Part shown: in pieces, positions 27,122 through 36,520 of the stretch
How the letters are laid out: each line of letters opens with the position of its first letter
Position numbering within the stretch: the first letter of the stretch is position 1
NCBI RefSeq assembly: GCF_003014695.1
Contig: NZ_PYAS01000001.1
Location: 124,001 to 188,000 of the forward strand
DNA length: 64,000 bases
Reading direction: 5' to 3'
Origin: Dyadobacter jiangsuensis
GTDB lineage: Bacteria; Bacteroidota; Bacteroidia; Cytophagales; Spirosomataceae
Translations under genes and position numbers: made by a program
Notes under the pieces: generated by a model
What the model was told of the DNA's origin: nothing
Databases searched by the model: none
What the model saw: the letters and a program-made list of their open reading frames with translations, nothing else

Positions 27122-28900
27122 TTACTCCCAACCCGGGTTCTGCTTGATTTTCGGGTTCTGTGCGAGGGTATTCAGCGGGATCGGCCAGAGGTAATGCTTC
27201 TTTTCATCGAAGACGGGTATTTCGTAGTCGGTACCCTTGTAAACCGCAATATACTCTTTGCCCGAAACAGGGTCTATGCCCGATTTCATCGTGGTACCGG
27301 CGAAACGTTTTTTCGCTGCGTCGTTCCAGCGGACGCCCATCGCGGGCATTTCCAGTTTTTTACCCTGCTTCCAGCGGATCAGGTCGGCGTAGCGTTGGCC
27401 TTCCATAAACAGCTCGATTCGGCGTTCGCGGCGAATTTCCGCGATGATCGGAGAAATACCATCCTTGGTGTAACGTGGGTCAACAGGCACCTTGGACAGC
27501 AGCAGGTGCGGCATACCTACCCGGTCGCGGAGCTTGTTGATAGTTTTGTCCAGATCGGCCTGACTGATGGTCCCCAACTCGGCCGTCGCTTCCGCATAGA
27601 TCAGCAGTGCTTCGCCCAGGCGGAGGGTAATGGCCGGCGACTCGCCGGTGTTGTAGGCCTTCCCAATCATATCATCGGCATTGTAATGTTTGATAATGTG
27701 ATAGCCGGTGGTTGTTTTAAAGCCGCCTCCGGGCATGCCTTCCAGCATCGGATAGGCTCGGCCATCGGCCAGGTGGTATTTGTAAAGGCCGGTATCTTCC
27801 GGGTGCAGAATGGTTTGCCGCAAGCGCGGGTCGCGGTTTTCAAAGGTGCTTTCAATGGTTTCATCCCCTTTGTACAGCGGCGATAGGGTAATCGGCAGCC
27901 CGTCGGTGCACAGATAGTCCTCTACCAGGCTTTTGGTAGCGCCGCCGGTGTAGCTGAAATACTGTTGGACATGGTTGTTGATAACTCCGGTTTTGTATTT
28001 TCTCCAATAAATCACCTCGGAATTTCCGGCCAGGTCGAGTACCCGGTGATAGGCGTTGTAGTCGCTTTGAGGCTTTCCGGTGCTGTAAAGGCGGTAGGGG
28101 CCGGTATCCATTAGTTCAGCGGCTGCTTTGGCCGCCTCTTCGAGCCACATTTTGGAATCACCTGCTCCGTGGTACTTGTTGAAAGTGCCTTCGTAGAGGC
28201 ACACCCTCGCTTTGACCAACAACGCTCCCCAGCGGTTGATCCTGCCGGGCGCATTGCCGTCGCCCCAGTTGGCAGGGAGCTTTTGGCTGGCGAAATTCAG
28301 GTCTTCGAGCACCTTTTGCATGGCTTCCGCGCGTGGGGTGCGGGCGGCATAAAGTTCTTCCGAATCAATCGTAAGTTCCTTTTCCACGAATGGCACGTCG
28401 CCGTACTTCTGCACTTTGTCGGCGTAGAACCACCCCCGGAAGAGCCGCGCCTCGGCAATGTATTTGTCCTTGACAGCCTGGCTGACCTTGGCGCGGTCGT
28501 AATTGGCAAGCCCGACATTGATGGCCCTGACGAAGTCCCAACCCTGGTATCCAAACCAGTCGGGGCTGGAAGGTACATTGTATTTCCCTGCGCGGATCTG
28601 CTGAAAAAAGTTGTGTCGCGGCTCACGCGGGGCCATATTGTCCGAAAGCTCGTCGATGGACCAGATATTGCCGAAATGACTATCGAAACCCTCCGTATGG
28701 CCCATCATAATGGGAATCTTCCAGTCGTTGCGCGCGATATTGTAAAGGCTGTTGTTGTAAACAGCCAGGTCATTTTCAGTATTCCAATAAGTTGCATTGG
28801 TAATTTTGTCGATCGGCGTCCGGTCAAGAAATTCATCGTTACAGCCCGCCAGCAGGAGTAATGCAAGGGCCGTTATGGATTTTAAGAATATATCTTTCAT
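27122..28900 (-). CDS. SusD/RagB-family lipoprotein
   Basis: A 592-residue lipoprotein. The ATG at 28900 begins MKDIFLKSITALALLLLAGC, a lipoprotein signal with Cys about 20, followed by NDEFLDRTPIDKITNATYWN. SusD TPR-like segments (EARLFRGWFYADKVQKYGDVPF) and the C-terminal REIRRERRIELFMEGQRYAD-type signature (IRRERRIELFMEGQRYADL) are present. A longer frame to 28981 overlaps the end of the transporter gene and lacks a signal peptide, so the shorter start is used. Partner of the SusC directly upstream (49-base gap). Confidence 0.95.
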   Translation of the reverse strand: MKDIFLKSITALALLLLAGCNDEFLDRTPIDKITNATYWNTENDLAVYNNSLYNIARNDWKIPIMMGHTEGFDSHFGNIWSIDELSDNMAPREPRHNFFQQIRAGKYNVPSSPDWFGYQGWDFVRAINVGLANYDRAKVSQAVKDKYIAEARLFRGWFYADKVQKYGDVPFVEKELTIDSEELYAARTPRAEAMQKVLEDLNFASQKLPANWGDGNAPGRINRWGALLVKARVCLYEGTFNKYHGAGDSKMWLEEAAKAAAELMDTGPYRLYSTGKPQSDYNAYHRVLDLAGNSEVIYWRKYKTGVINNHVQQYFSYTGGATKSLVEDYLCTDGLPITLSPLYKGDETIESTFENRDPRLRQTILHPEDTGLYKYHLADGRAYPMLEGMPGGGFKTTTGYHIIKHYNADDMIGKAYNTGESPAITLRLGEALLIYAEATAELGTISQADLDKTINKLRDRVGMPHLLLSKVPVDPRYTKDGISPIIAEIRRERRIELFMEGQRYADLIRWKQGKKLEMPAMGVRWNDAAKKRFAGTTMKSGIDPVSGKEYIAVYKGTDYEIPVFDEKKHYLWPIPLNTLAQNPKIKQNPGWE

Positions 28901-28949
28901 AAGGATTTGATTTAATAATCGATGGAATCTTTCGCTATTTCCCGGCTGC

Positions 28950-31900
28950 TTAAAAGGATAAATTGATCCCGATCGTACCAATGCGCTGCATAGGGTATTC
29001 GATCGTCGGGGTCCGGATGGTTTCAGGATCGAGCGGTTTGCGGATTTTCGAAAATTCGAACAGGTTCATACCCGACACAAATACCTGAGCGCGTGAGATC
29101 CCGATCCTGCCCGTGAGGTCGTAAGGTAAAGTGTAGCTGAGCATGATGTTCTTCGCGCGCAGGTACGAGGCATTCTGAACGTACCTGGATTGCGGCAGGA
29201 TGTTCTTCTTATCGCTGGTTGAAATGTGCGGGGCTGCGAAATAGGCATCCCGGTTGGTTTCCGACCAGGTGTCGGTGATGTAGTATTTCTCCACGTGCCC
29301 TGCATTGAACGGATAAAACCAGTTCCAGTTGCCATTATTGGGCAGGTAATCCGCCTTGCCGATGCCCTGGAAGAATGCCGTGAGGCGCAGGCCCTTGTAG
29401 CCGATGCTCGCATTGATCCCGTAGGTGTATCGCGGAGACGAGTTGCCTATAATCTTGTAATCGCCTGGGTTACCGAGGGTATTGTTGCCCGAGCTGATGA
29501 TGCCGTCGCCATTCAGGTCGGCATATTGAATGTCTCCCGCCCGCCAGTTGTTGCCCAGCCGAGATTGGTTGGGAGCGGCAGCCACCTCATCGGCCGACTG
29601 AAATATCCCGACGGTTTGGTAGCCCCATATTTCACCCAGTTTCTGGCCTTCGTAATAAATCCCGCTGCCTTCGTTGGGCAATGCGCCGGAAGGGTTGCGG
29701 AATTTTGTGATGGTTGCGCTGGCATCGGAAAGGGCGAGGGTTACGTCGTAAGTCCAGTCGGTTTTGAATTTGTCCCGCCAGGTGAGTGACAGTTCCCAGC
29801 CCTTGGTGCGCAGGTCAGCGGCATTTTCCTGGGGAGCTGTGGTGCCCAGAATGTCCGGGTAAGCCACGTTCATCAGCATTTTCTTGGTATCGCGGGTGTA
29901 AAAATCGAACGACATGTCCAGTCGGCTTCGTAAAATGGTCAGATCAAGACCGATGTTTTTGGAGGTAACCGACTCCCAGGTCAGCGTCGGGCTCACAAGG
30001 CCGGCTGCCGAAACGTAGGGAATCAGCGAGCCTGCAAAAATGTAGGGTGCTTGTCCGGAGCCCATCGTCGAGACAGACGGGTAGTAGATCTGGGCACCCG
30101 TGCTGCGGTTCTGGATGATCTGGTTCCCGAGCGTTCCGAATGAACCCCTTAGTTTGAGGTTGTCGAGCCAGCTATTGGTTGCGGCCATAAATTGCTCGTT
30201 ACTAACCCGCCAGCCGGCCGAGAAGGACGGGAAGAAACCAAACCGGTCATTTTTAGGGAAGCGCGATGTGCCGTCGTAGCGGCCGTTGAATTCGAGCAGA
30301 TACCTGTCCGCATAATTATAGGCCAGCCGGTAGAATACACCTCGGAGTGCCACTTGCGACCTGCCGCCGAGCGTTTGCTGCGTGCCGGTGGTCGTGCTCA
30401 GGTCGGGCACCTGCGGGGTGATCAGCGACCGGGCCTGTGCCGTGGCAGACTGATAATTACCCATTTCCTGGTTGTAACCTATCAGCGCCATCAGCTGATG
30501 CTTGCCCAGATTTTGAAAAGTATACTCCGCAAATGTGTTGAGCACGTAATACCGGTTGTAGTCGTTCACATTCTTGATCCAGTCGTCGCCGCTGAAACCA
30601 TAGCTGATGGGATTGGCTTCTTTCAAATCCTGCGATACGATTTCCACCTTGCTCTGGACGTCCTGGTAAATGTTGTTGTAGATGTTGTAAGAGAAATTAC
30701 CTGTGATCTTCAAACCGGGCAGGGGCGTAAGCACCGCTTCCTGCGATAGCCACAGGTCGTTTTTGGTGAAGGTTTCCCGCCCGCCATCGAGCAGGTAGGG
30801 GAAGAAGTTCGTGCCGCCGAAATACTTTCCGATCAAGGGCGCGTATTTGTCGTGATCTCCGGGTGTCATGTAGGATGGCAAATCCGGGAACTGTATGGCT
30901 TGCAGCGGGTTCACCCTCGCCAGCGAATTGATGTTTACGTCCCAGTTATAAAAGTGCGGCTTATCGCTGTTCTGCGAATTGAAAACCACTTTTTCCGAGA
31001 GATTGAGCCATTTGTTGACCTGGAAATCCGCTTTCATCAGGATGTTGTACCGCTTGAACTTCTCGTTGTTGTAGCGCAGGTAGCCATCTTTGCTGTACCG
31101 CCCGAACGAAAAGAAGAATTTGGACTTCTCACCACCGCCCGAGATCGACAAATCCTGCTGATTGGTCGGTGCGTAGTTCGTCATGATTTTTTCCTGGTAC
31201 TTGTTATAGCCGTAGAATTGAAGTGCGCCGTCCACCACGCCCCATTCGTTGGCGGGAATGGGGTTTTCCGAATATTTTTTGACAGCCGCTACGAACTGAT
31301 CGTTATAGCTCGGAGCGCCCAGCGTGCGGATGTTGGCTGCATTACGCGCCAGAACGAACTGGTAGGGGTCGGTCACCAAATCCATATTGAAGATCGGTTT
31401 GGCCAGCGAAAACTGGGTGCCGAAGTTGACCAGCACTTTTCCCGACTTACCACTTTTGGTGGTGACTAGCACCACTCCAAATGCCGCGCGGGCGCCATAA
31501 ATGGCTGCTGCCGAGGCGTCTTTCAGGACGCTGATGCTCTCGATGTCGTTCGGGTTGATCCGGTTGATGTCCATCGGCACGTTATCTACCAGGATCAGCG
31601 GGGCCCCTCCGTTGATGGATTCGTAACCCCTGATATTAAAAGTGGGCGATTGGGCCGGGTCGCCGTTCCGGACCGTAATGTTCAGGTTCGGGATCACGCC
31701 CTGAAGGCCCTCGCCGGTGTTGGCAATAGGCCGGTTTTCGATACGCTTGGCATCCGCAACGCCCACGGCGCCGGTCACATTCACCTTTTGCTGGGTTCCG
31801 TAGCCTACCACGACCACCTCGGTCATCAAACGATCCTCGACCGCCATGTTAACGGTGATGCCTGTACGTTTGCCGACGACGATTTCCTGCGTTGCATAGC

Positions 31901-32168
31901 CTACAAAACTGAAAACTAGCGTCGGGTTTTCACTCTGGACGTCGAGCTGGAATTTGCCTTTCGTGTCGGTGGTGGTGCCATTGGCGGTTCCTTTTACCAC
32001 GACGCTTACACCCGGTAATCCGGAACCCGATTCATCGAGCACCAACCCGGAGATGGGTTGTGCGATGGCCGACCCGCAGCATGCCATGATGCCCATCAGG
32101 GCACACACCAGGCTGGTGAAACGTTTCGGGGCAAATCTGAATGGTGAGTAGAAGTGTTTTTTTTTCAT
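28950..32168 (-). CDS. SusC/RagA TonB-dependent transporter (no STN domain)
   Basis: A 1072-residue outer-membrane transporter: signal peptide (1-36), carboxypeptidase-regulatory-like domain (SGLVLDESGSGLPGVSVVV), plug with VVVGYGTQQKVNVTGAV, and a barrel ending in IGTIGINLSF. In contrast to the other two SusC proteins here it has no STN domain and no adjacent sigma/anti-sigma genes, so it must be regulated by another system. It is followed by its SusD and, after a terminator, by the heparinase-like lyase. Confidence 0.95.
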   Translation of the reverse strand: MKKKHFYSPFRFAPKRFTSLVCALMGIMACCGSAIAQPISGLVLDESGSGLPGVSVVVKGTANGTTTDTKGKFQLDVQSENPTLVFSFVGYATQEIVVGKRTGITVNMAVEDRLMTEVVVVGYGTQQKVNVTGAVGVADAKRIENRPIANTGEGLQGVIPNLNITVRNGDPAQSPTFNIRGYESINGGAPLILVDNVPMDINRINPNDIESISVLKDASAAAIYGARAAFGVVLVTTKSGKSGKVLVNFGTQFSLAKPIFNMDLVTDPYQFVLARNAANIRTLGAPSYNDQFVAAVKKYSENPIPANEWGVVDGALQFYGYNKYQEKIMTNYAPTNQQDLSISGGGEKSKFFFSFGRYSKDGYLRYNNEKFKRYNILMKADFQVNKWLNLSEKVVFNSQNSDKPHFYNWDVNINSLARVNPLQAIQFPDLPSYMTPGDHDKYAPLIGKYFGGTNFFPYLLDGGRETFTKNDLWLSQEAVLTPLPGLKITGNFSYNIYNNIYQDVQSKVEIVSQDLKEANPISYGFSGDDWIKNVNDYNRYYVLNTFAEYTFQNLGKHQLMALIGYNQEMGNYQSATAQARSLITPQVPDLSTTTGTQQTLGGRSQVALRGVFYRLAYNYADRYLLEFNGRYDGTSRFPKNDRFGFFPSFSAGWRVSNEQFMAATNSWLDNLKLRGSFGTLGNQIIQNRSTGAQIYYPSVSTMGSGQAPYIFAGSLIPYVSAAGLVSPTLTWESVTSKNIGLDLTILRSRLDMSFDFYTRDTKKMLMNVAYPDILGTTAPQENAADLRTKGWELSLTWRDKFKTDWTYDVTLALSDASATITKFRNPSGALPNEGSGIYYEGQKLGEIWGYQTVGIFQSADEVAAAPNQSRLGNNWRAGDIQYADLNGDGIISSGNNTLGNPGDYKIIGNSSPRYTYGINASIGYKGLRLTAFFQGIGKADYLPNNGNWNWFYPFNAGHVEKYYITDTWSETNRDAYFAAPHISTSDKKNILPQSRYVQNASYLRAKNIMLSYTLPYDLTGRIGISRAQVFVSGMNLFEFSKIRKPLDPETIRTPTIEYPMQRIGTIGINLSF

Positions 32169-32491
32169 AAACTAATCGTTAGGTGTAGTTGAAAAAAAAC
32201 TGAAAGGTGTTTTCAACCTGTCTGAAATCAGGTTGTTGCCGGGATCGGATTCATCGTTTCAGCGACGAATTGCATCAGGATCCGGTACTATGCTTGCGGA
32301 TAAAATATGCACTACAAAGTATTTCGATGTGCTGGATTTACTGATATTTATTATTGAAAAAAGTCAAATAATTGCTTGTTTTAACTGCTGGATACTTCTG
32401 ATCCGAAATTGAAGGCCGCAAAAGTGGAAATGATCGATAACAACGAAATTTTGTTTCCGGGTGTCATAAAATCAAACAAACATTTGGGGCA
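32169..32491. other. Intergenic region, 323 bases, divergent promoters
   Basis: Divergent spacer between the SusC gene and the small lipoprotein. One inverted repeat CAACCTG/CAGGTTG (32214-32235) lies in the SusC leader, followed on the minus strand by an eight-T stretch close to the start codon. This could attenuate or stabilise the transcript. No clear promoter element was found. Confidence 0.4.
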
Positions 32492-32899
32492 ATGAAAGCA
32501 TTGAAGCTACTGATATTGACGTGGGTGCTGCTGTCGTGTAAAAAGGACGCCGGAATTATGCCGGCAGAGCTTGCGGGGCGGTGGCGAATGATCAGCCGTC
32601 AGGTTTCCGAGAACGGCATTGTACAATGGAAGCAAATACCCGAATCAGATACCCTCTACGTCTTTTTCAGCGAACATGGCGAGTATGTCAACTCCCAGGG
32701 CCTTCTTCTTCCATGTGGACCGACAGCCTTAAAAGTTAACGGAGAGGTTCGCGAAATCGACTTCCATAGTGCTCCGCTCATCACGCCGTACCTGGGTCTT
32801 TGTGCCGACTGCCCTACCTGGGATTTAGAACTACAATCCACACAACTCATTATTCAAAAATGTTCACCTGATGCAAAGGTGAAATTAATACGGGAATAA
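32492..32899 (+). CDS. Hypothetical lipocalin-like lipoprotein, 135 aa
   Basis: The signal peptide is MKALKLLILTWVLLSC with a lipidated Cys at about 16. The mature part starts with LAGRWRMIS, a motif seen in small Bacteroidota lipocalin-like proteins (beta-barrel of about 120 residues). Four Cys lie in the middle/late part (LLPCGP, LCADCPTW, QKCSPD) and could form disulfides. Function unknown; the following SDR gene is 121 bases downstream on the same strand. Confidence 0.6.
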   Translation: MKALKLLILTWVLLSCKKDAGIMPAELAGRWRMISRQVSENGIVQWKQIPESDTLYVFFSEHGEYVNSQGLLLPCGPTALKVNGEVREIDFHSAPLITPYLGLCADCPTWDLELQSTQLIIQKCSPDAKVKLIRE

Positions 32900-33020
32900 T
32901 GTGCGGCGAAACAGCCCGGGCCGGAATGTTCAAATAGTTGTAATGATCGGTCAGATTGTGCGGCTGTTTGAACGGGCATTTTCTGACCTTTACATCATCA
33001 CATTATTAAGTACAAACAAG

Positions 33021-33812
33021 ATGAAAAGGCTAGAAAATAAAGTTATCGTGATTACCGGTGCCGCTATGGGGCTCGGTTATGCGACCGCACTGGAAGCTGC
33101 CAAAAATGGAGCCATATTATCTCTCATAGATTATAATTCCGAATCACTCGAAAAGGCTAAATCGGCCATCGAATCGCAGTATCCGGACACGCAGATACTG
33201 ACTGCCGTAGCGGACGTTTCGGATGAAGCCGCGGTGAAGAAATATGTTGACGACACCGTTGCCCAATTCGGGCGGATAGACGGGTTCTATAACAATGCCG
33301 GTATCGAAGGCCGGCAGGCACCCATGGTGGAATACGACCTGGATGTGTTTAAAAAGGTAGTTGACATCAATTTGATGGGTGTTTATTACGGGTTGAAATA
33401 CATTATTCCCGTAATGCAAAAGCAGGAATACGGCAGGATTGTGAATGTTGCTTCCGTGGGCGGGATCCGTGGGGTGATGAATCAGACTCCGTACGTGGCC
33501 ACTAAACACGCCGTGTCCGGTATCACCAAAAATGCGGCGCTGGAATATGGCAAGTTCGGAATCCTCACCAATGCAATTGCGCCCGGAGCCATTTTAACAC
33601 CGATGGTCGCCGAGGCTTTCAGGCAGGTCAATCCGGCTGACCCGAAACAGGCGGAAGATCATTATGCGCAGTCAAATCCAACAAAGCGGCTCGGCTTGCC
33701 TGAGGAGGTGGGAAAACTGGTTGTGTTTTTACTGAGTGAAGATTGCAGCTATGTGAGTGGGCAGATCATCGCCATAGACGGCGGGCAGTCCAACTCGTAT
33801 GGTAATGTTTAA
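33021..33812 (+). CDS. SDR-family NAD(P)-dependent oxidoreductase
   Basis: A 263-residue short-chain dehydrogenase. The cofactor motif is TGAAMGLG (12-19), the structural motif NNAG (91-94), and the catalytic residues are S145, Y158 and K162 (YVATK). Asp at 37 (SLIDYNS) after the second strand suggests NAD preference. The ATG at 33021 is used; an extended frame to 32901 has no SDR-like sequence. A terminator directly follows the gene. Probably oxidises a sugar or polyol alcohol; the exact substrate cannot be told. Confidence 0.9.
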   Translation: MKRLENKVIVITGAAMGLGYATALEAAKNGAILSLIDYNSESLEKAKSAIESQYPDTQILTAVADVSDEAAVKKYVDDTVAQFGRIDGFYNNAGIEGRQAPMVEYDLDVFKKVVDINLMGVYYGLKYIIPVMQKQEYGRIVNVASVGGIRGVMNQTPYVATKHAVSGITKNAALEYGKFGILTNAIAPGAILTPMVAEAFRQVNPADPKQAEDHYAQSNPTKRLGLPEEVGKLVVFLLSEDCSYVSGQIIAIDGGQSNSYGNV

Positions 33813-33829
33813 TATCTTTTAATCGCGTC

Positions 33830-33872
33830 AGCTAATCGGGTAAAAGTGTGGACTTTTATCCGATTAGCTTTT
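33830..33872 (+). terminator. Rho-independent terminator of SDR gene
   Basis: Arms 33830-33846 and 33853-33869 (17 bases, one G-T pair) with a 6-base loop, ending in CTTTTG. It lies 18 bases after the SDR stop. Confidence 0.8.
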
Positions 33873-33888
33873 GTCAGGACCGTCTGCT

Positions 33889-35252
33889 TCAAGATTTCAG
33901 ATTCGAACGGATTTTGATAAAATTACCAATCTCGTGGTCGTCGACTAATTCGTTAGCATATAATAGGTTAAGCAGGTTTAAGTAATGCCTTTTAAACGCA
34001 ATTCCATTTTCGCTGATGCTGCACAGTTCCTCAGCCCTGGTTTTGTTTAGCTTGATGGGTACCACGCTGAAATACAGTGACTGGATTAAACTCTTTTTGC
34101 GTAGCGCTTCGCTCCTTGGACTGCCGTCTAATGTAATTTCAATTTTATTCTTAATAGGCTTTGGGTGCATGCAGCTTTTCCCTGCGATCACCTGGTTATT
34201 CAATTGAATAGCCTGGGACTGGTTTGGAGATTCTTTGAGGTTAATGACAATCCCGTGATCGGGTTCGTAGGCACCGGGATGGGTGAGCCGGATCGTCAGA
34301 TTAGGAGATACAGCGCTTAGTTGCGAAACAGTCTCTATAATTGTAACGGAATCTTCGTGTGTGAAACCGCCGTTCAGAAAAACGTTTACTTCTTTGGGAT
34401 GCTTTAAAAGTTTGCCGGCGATAAAGCACTCTTCAATTTCCTTTCCCATGTATAACTCGGCGGGATAAGACATCAAACGTTTCCTGAGTTTTTCGTCTGT
34501 GTTTGAAATATAGAGCACATCAGAGAAGTCCTTTTCGAATGCTTCTCGTGCATAACCTGCGGGAAGGGCGGGCTCGTACAATAGCGACAGTATTCTTTTA
34601 TCGAGTTCGGTGAATTGCTTTTCGGAGTTGTCGTTTTGAAAAGCATGCTGGAAGGGTAATTATAACTGTCACCGATTACCCCGAGCGATTACACAATTTC
34701 TTCGAGAACGATTTTTTCTCTTGCCTTCTCCGGGATACCAAGGGGATTTATGCCAATCAGGCATTTCGTAATCACGCCGTCGCTCATTTCCGGCCTCCCA
34801 AATCCGAAAGCACTATTGGTATCTATGCCCATCGACGACAAATCTTTGAGCCCGATATAGGACGCAACATCCCCGGCTTTTCCAAAATAGATTTCCATGG
34901 AAGGCGTTTCCCCTTCTTTCGCAAAATCACATTGCAGCGTTAACCCCAATGCATTGATAATCGACATGGCTCCTTTGACAGCATTTATATTTATACTGTC
35001 GGTATCACCCAGAATAGCAATTTTGGGATTTGAAGTCCATTTCGATACGTTGTCGATCTTACCGGAAGAAAAATCCTCGTGAAATACTGTTTCATAAAAA
35101 TAATTAAGTGTCGCCGTATCATATTTCTGCTTTAATGCAGCTAATGCTTCCGCATCCATATGCGAGCGGTCGTGCCGGCAAGCGCCTGCGAATGCACCGA
35201 GGAACACGATGGTACAGACAACGAATGCGTTGAAAATTGGGTTAGTTTTCAT
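33889..35252 (-). pseudogene. Decayed tandem DUF2927-like lipoprotein gene
   Basis: Two open frames on this strand (34689-35252 and 33889-34581) look like one broken gene. The first begins with a lipoprotein signal (MKTNPIF..., AGAC) and ends REKIVLEEIV, stop, then SLGVIGDSYNYPSSML; the DUF2927 family is expected to read QSLG here, so a CAA-to-TAA change is likely. Shortly after, within 34631-34643 (TTTTCAAAA on the minus strand), the sense shifts frame and continues as FQNDNSEKQFTELDKRIL and LSLLYEPALPAG, the usual family end. The second frame has no ATG of its own before residue 36. A second copy of the same pattern follows (RKKSLIQSLYFSV, then KRHYLNLLNLLYANELV), suggesting a tandem-domain protein. 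Alternative: sequencing errors. Confidence 0.7.
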
Positions 35253-35348
35253 CTTAGAAGCCCCGGAAGTTTTTAATGCTATTCTGAATAAAATAAATCT
35301 TGTTGTAAGTATCGATATTCAGCATTTGTTCAGCTATCGCATTTGGAT

Positions 35349-36344
35349 TTACCGGGCAAACACGATCAGCAATAAACCAACCAAAAAGCAGATAAGCATC
35401 ACATTGAGTGTTAGTTGAGTTCCTTTTGGAGCACCGTTAAACTCTTTCCAAAAGAATATCCCCCAGATCGAAGCAACAACTATTGCTCCTGATCCTAAGC
35501 CATACGATATAGCTGCCCCCGCTTTGTAGGAGGCAATAATGCTGAATAGCATGCCAATGCACCAAATAAAGCCTCCGGAAATACCCAGCAAATGATCTTT
35601 CAGGCTGCCTCCGAAATACTCGGAAAAGCTGACAGGTGAACCGGCGAATGGCTTTGCCATCATCAAGGGATTCAAAACGAGATTGCTAAGAAAAACACCA
35701 CCGGAAAAGAAGCAGATAGCGGTATAAGGACTAAGCATGCCGGATAAGGGCTTTAATGGATCCGGGAACATAGCATTCGCGACATACTTATAATAAAGCC
35801 CCATGAGCAGGCCGCTACAAATGGACAGCAATAAGCCTTTACCCGAAACAGCAGCCGCTCCGCCAGGCATTTTTGTATAAGCGCGGGCATTAAGTGATAT
35901 GGCAACAATGATAAGTGCTACCCCCGGGAAAAGTAGAATAGTGTCCCCGACAGGCGAATCCAAATAGTTTACAACGACTCCGAGCACCAACGACAGCCCG
36001 GCGCCTACTGAAAATGCGACAGATATTCCGGCTATCGAAATCGCAGCCATAAACAACAAATTAGCGGCATTGAAAATAACTCCGCCCGATATGGCACTGA
36101 AAATACTCTTACTATCCGATTGTTGGATGTCGACGAGGAAACTCCTGCCTTGTTCACCAAAACTACCCAAAGTCAAAGCCAAGATAAGCGCAGCCAATAG
36201 GATTCCGTTGACAAAATCCCAACAGAAAAGCTCAAACCGCCAATTTGCATTTACAAGTTTTTGGGTATTTGACCATGACCCCCAACAAAGCATTGTTATA
36301 ACACAAAATAGAACTGCGGTGGGATAATTTTCAATAATGAACAT
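35349..36344 (-). CDS. GRP/RhaT-like sugar transporter
   Basis: A 331-residue inner-membrane protein with about ten hydrophobic helices in two halves. The N-terminal LCWGSWSNTQK and later GKGLLLSICSGLLMGLYYK with YKAGAAISYGLGSGA resemble the GRP/rhamnose-type drug/metabolite-transporter family, which takes up monosaccharides by proton symport. It lies beside a divergent AraC regulator and the hxlBA genes, so it may feed that pathway. A candidate -7 element (36393-36400) and palindrome (36407-36426) lie in front of it. Confidence 0.85.
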   Translation of the reverse strand: MFIIENYPTAVLFCVITMLCWGSWSNTQKLVNANWRFELFCWDFVNGILLAALILALTLGSFGEQGRSFLVDIQQSDSKSIFSAISGGVIFNAANLLFMAAISIAGISVAFSVGAGLSLVLGVVVNYLDSPVGDTILLFPGVALIIVAISLNARAYTKMPGGAAAVSGKGLLLSICSGLLMGLYYKYVANAMFPDPLKPLSGMLSPYTAICFFSGGVFLSNLVLNPLMMAKPFAGSPVSFSEYFGGSLKDHLLGISGGFIWCIGMLFSIIASYKAGAAISYGLGSGAIVVASIWGIFFWKEFNGAPKGTQLTLNVMLICFLVGLLLIVFAR

Positions 36345-36392
36345 TAACTTCTTTTGGTAGTGCTTTGTAAGAACGTGAATTTATGGACAAAG

Positions 36393-36400
36393 CAAAAATA
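36393..36400 (-). promoter_or_regulatory. Candidate -7 element of transporter gene (TATTTTTG)
   Basis: Matches TAnnTTTG on the minus strand, 48 bases upstream of the transporter ATG. The palindrome at 36407-36426 occupies the -15 to -33 region. Confidence 0.4.
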
Positions 36401-36406
36401 GAAGAC

Positions 36407-36426
36407 TGAATACTAATTTGTATTCA
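36407..36426. promoter_or_regulatory. Operator-like palindrome before sugar transporter
   Basis: TGAATAC, six bases, GTATTCA: perfect arms. It sits in the spacer of the candidate promoter, where a bound protein would block RNA polymerase, so a repressor site is suspected. No regulator can be assigned. Confidence 0.4.
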
Positions 36427-36520
36427 ATTCATTGGTCGAAAATGTCACTTGTTTTAAAGCAAAAAAAAGTGCTGGTCAAAATCCATCACGGCTCAAAAAT
36501 CAAAAAAGGGACTTACACAA

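Noticed and set aside
34579..34581. TTG start for a separate gene at 33889-34581
   Set aside because: The sequence upstream in frame continues a DUF2927-like protein and there is no ATG; it is better explained as the second part of a broken gene.
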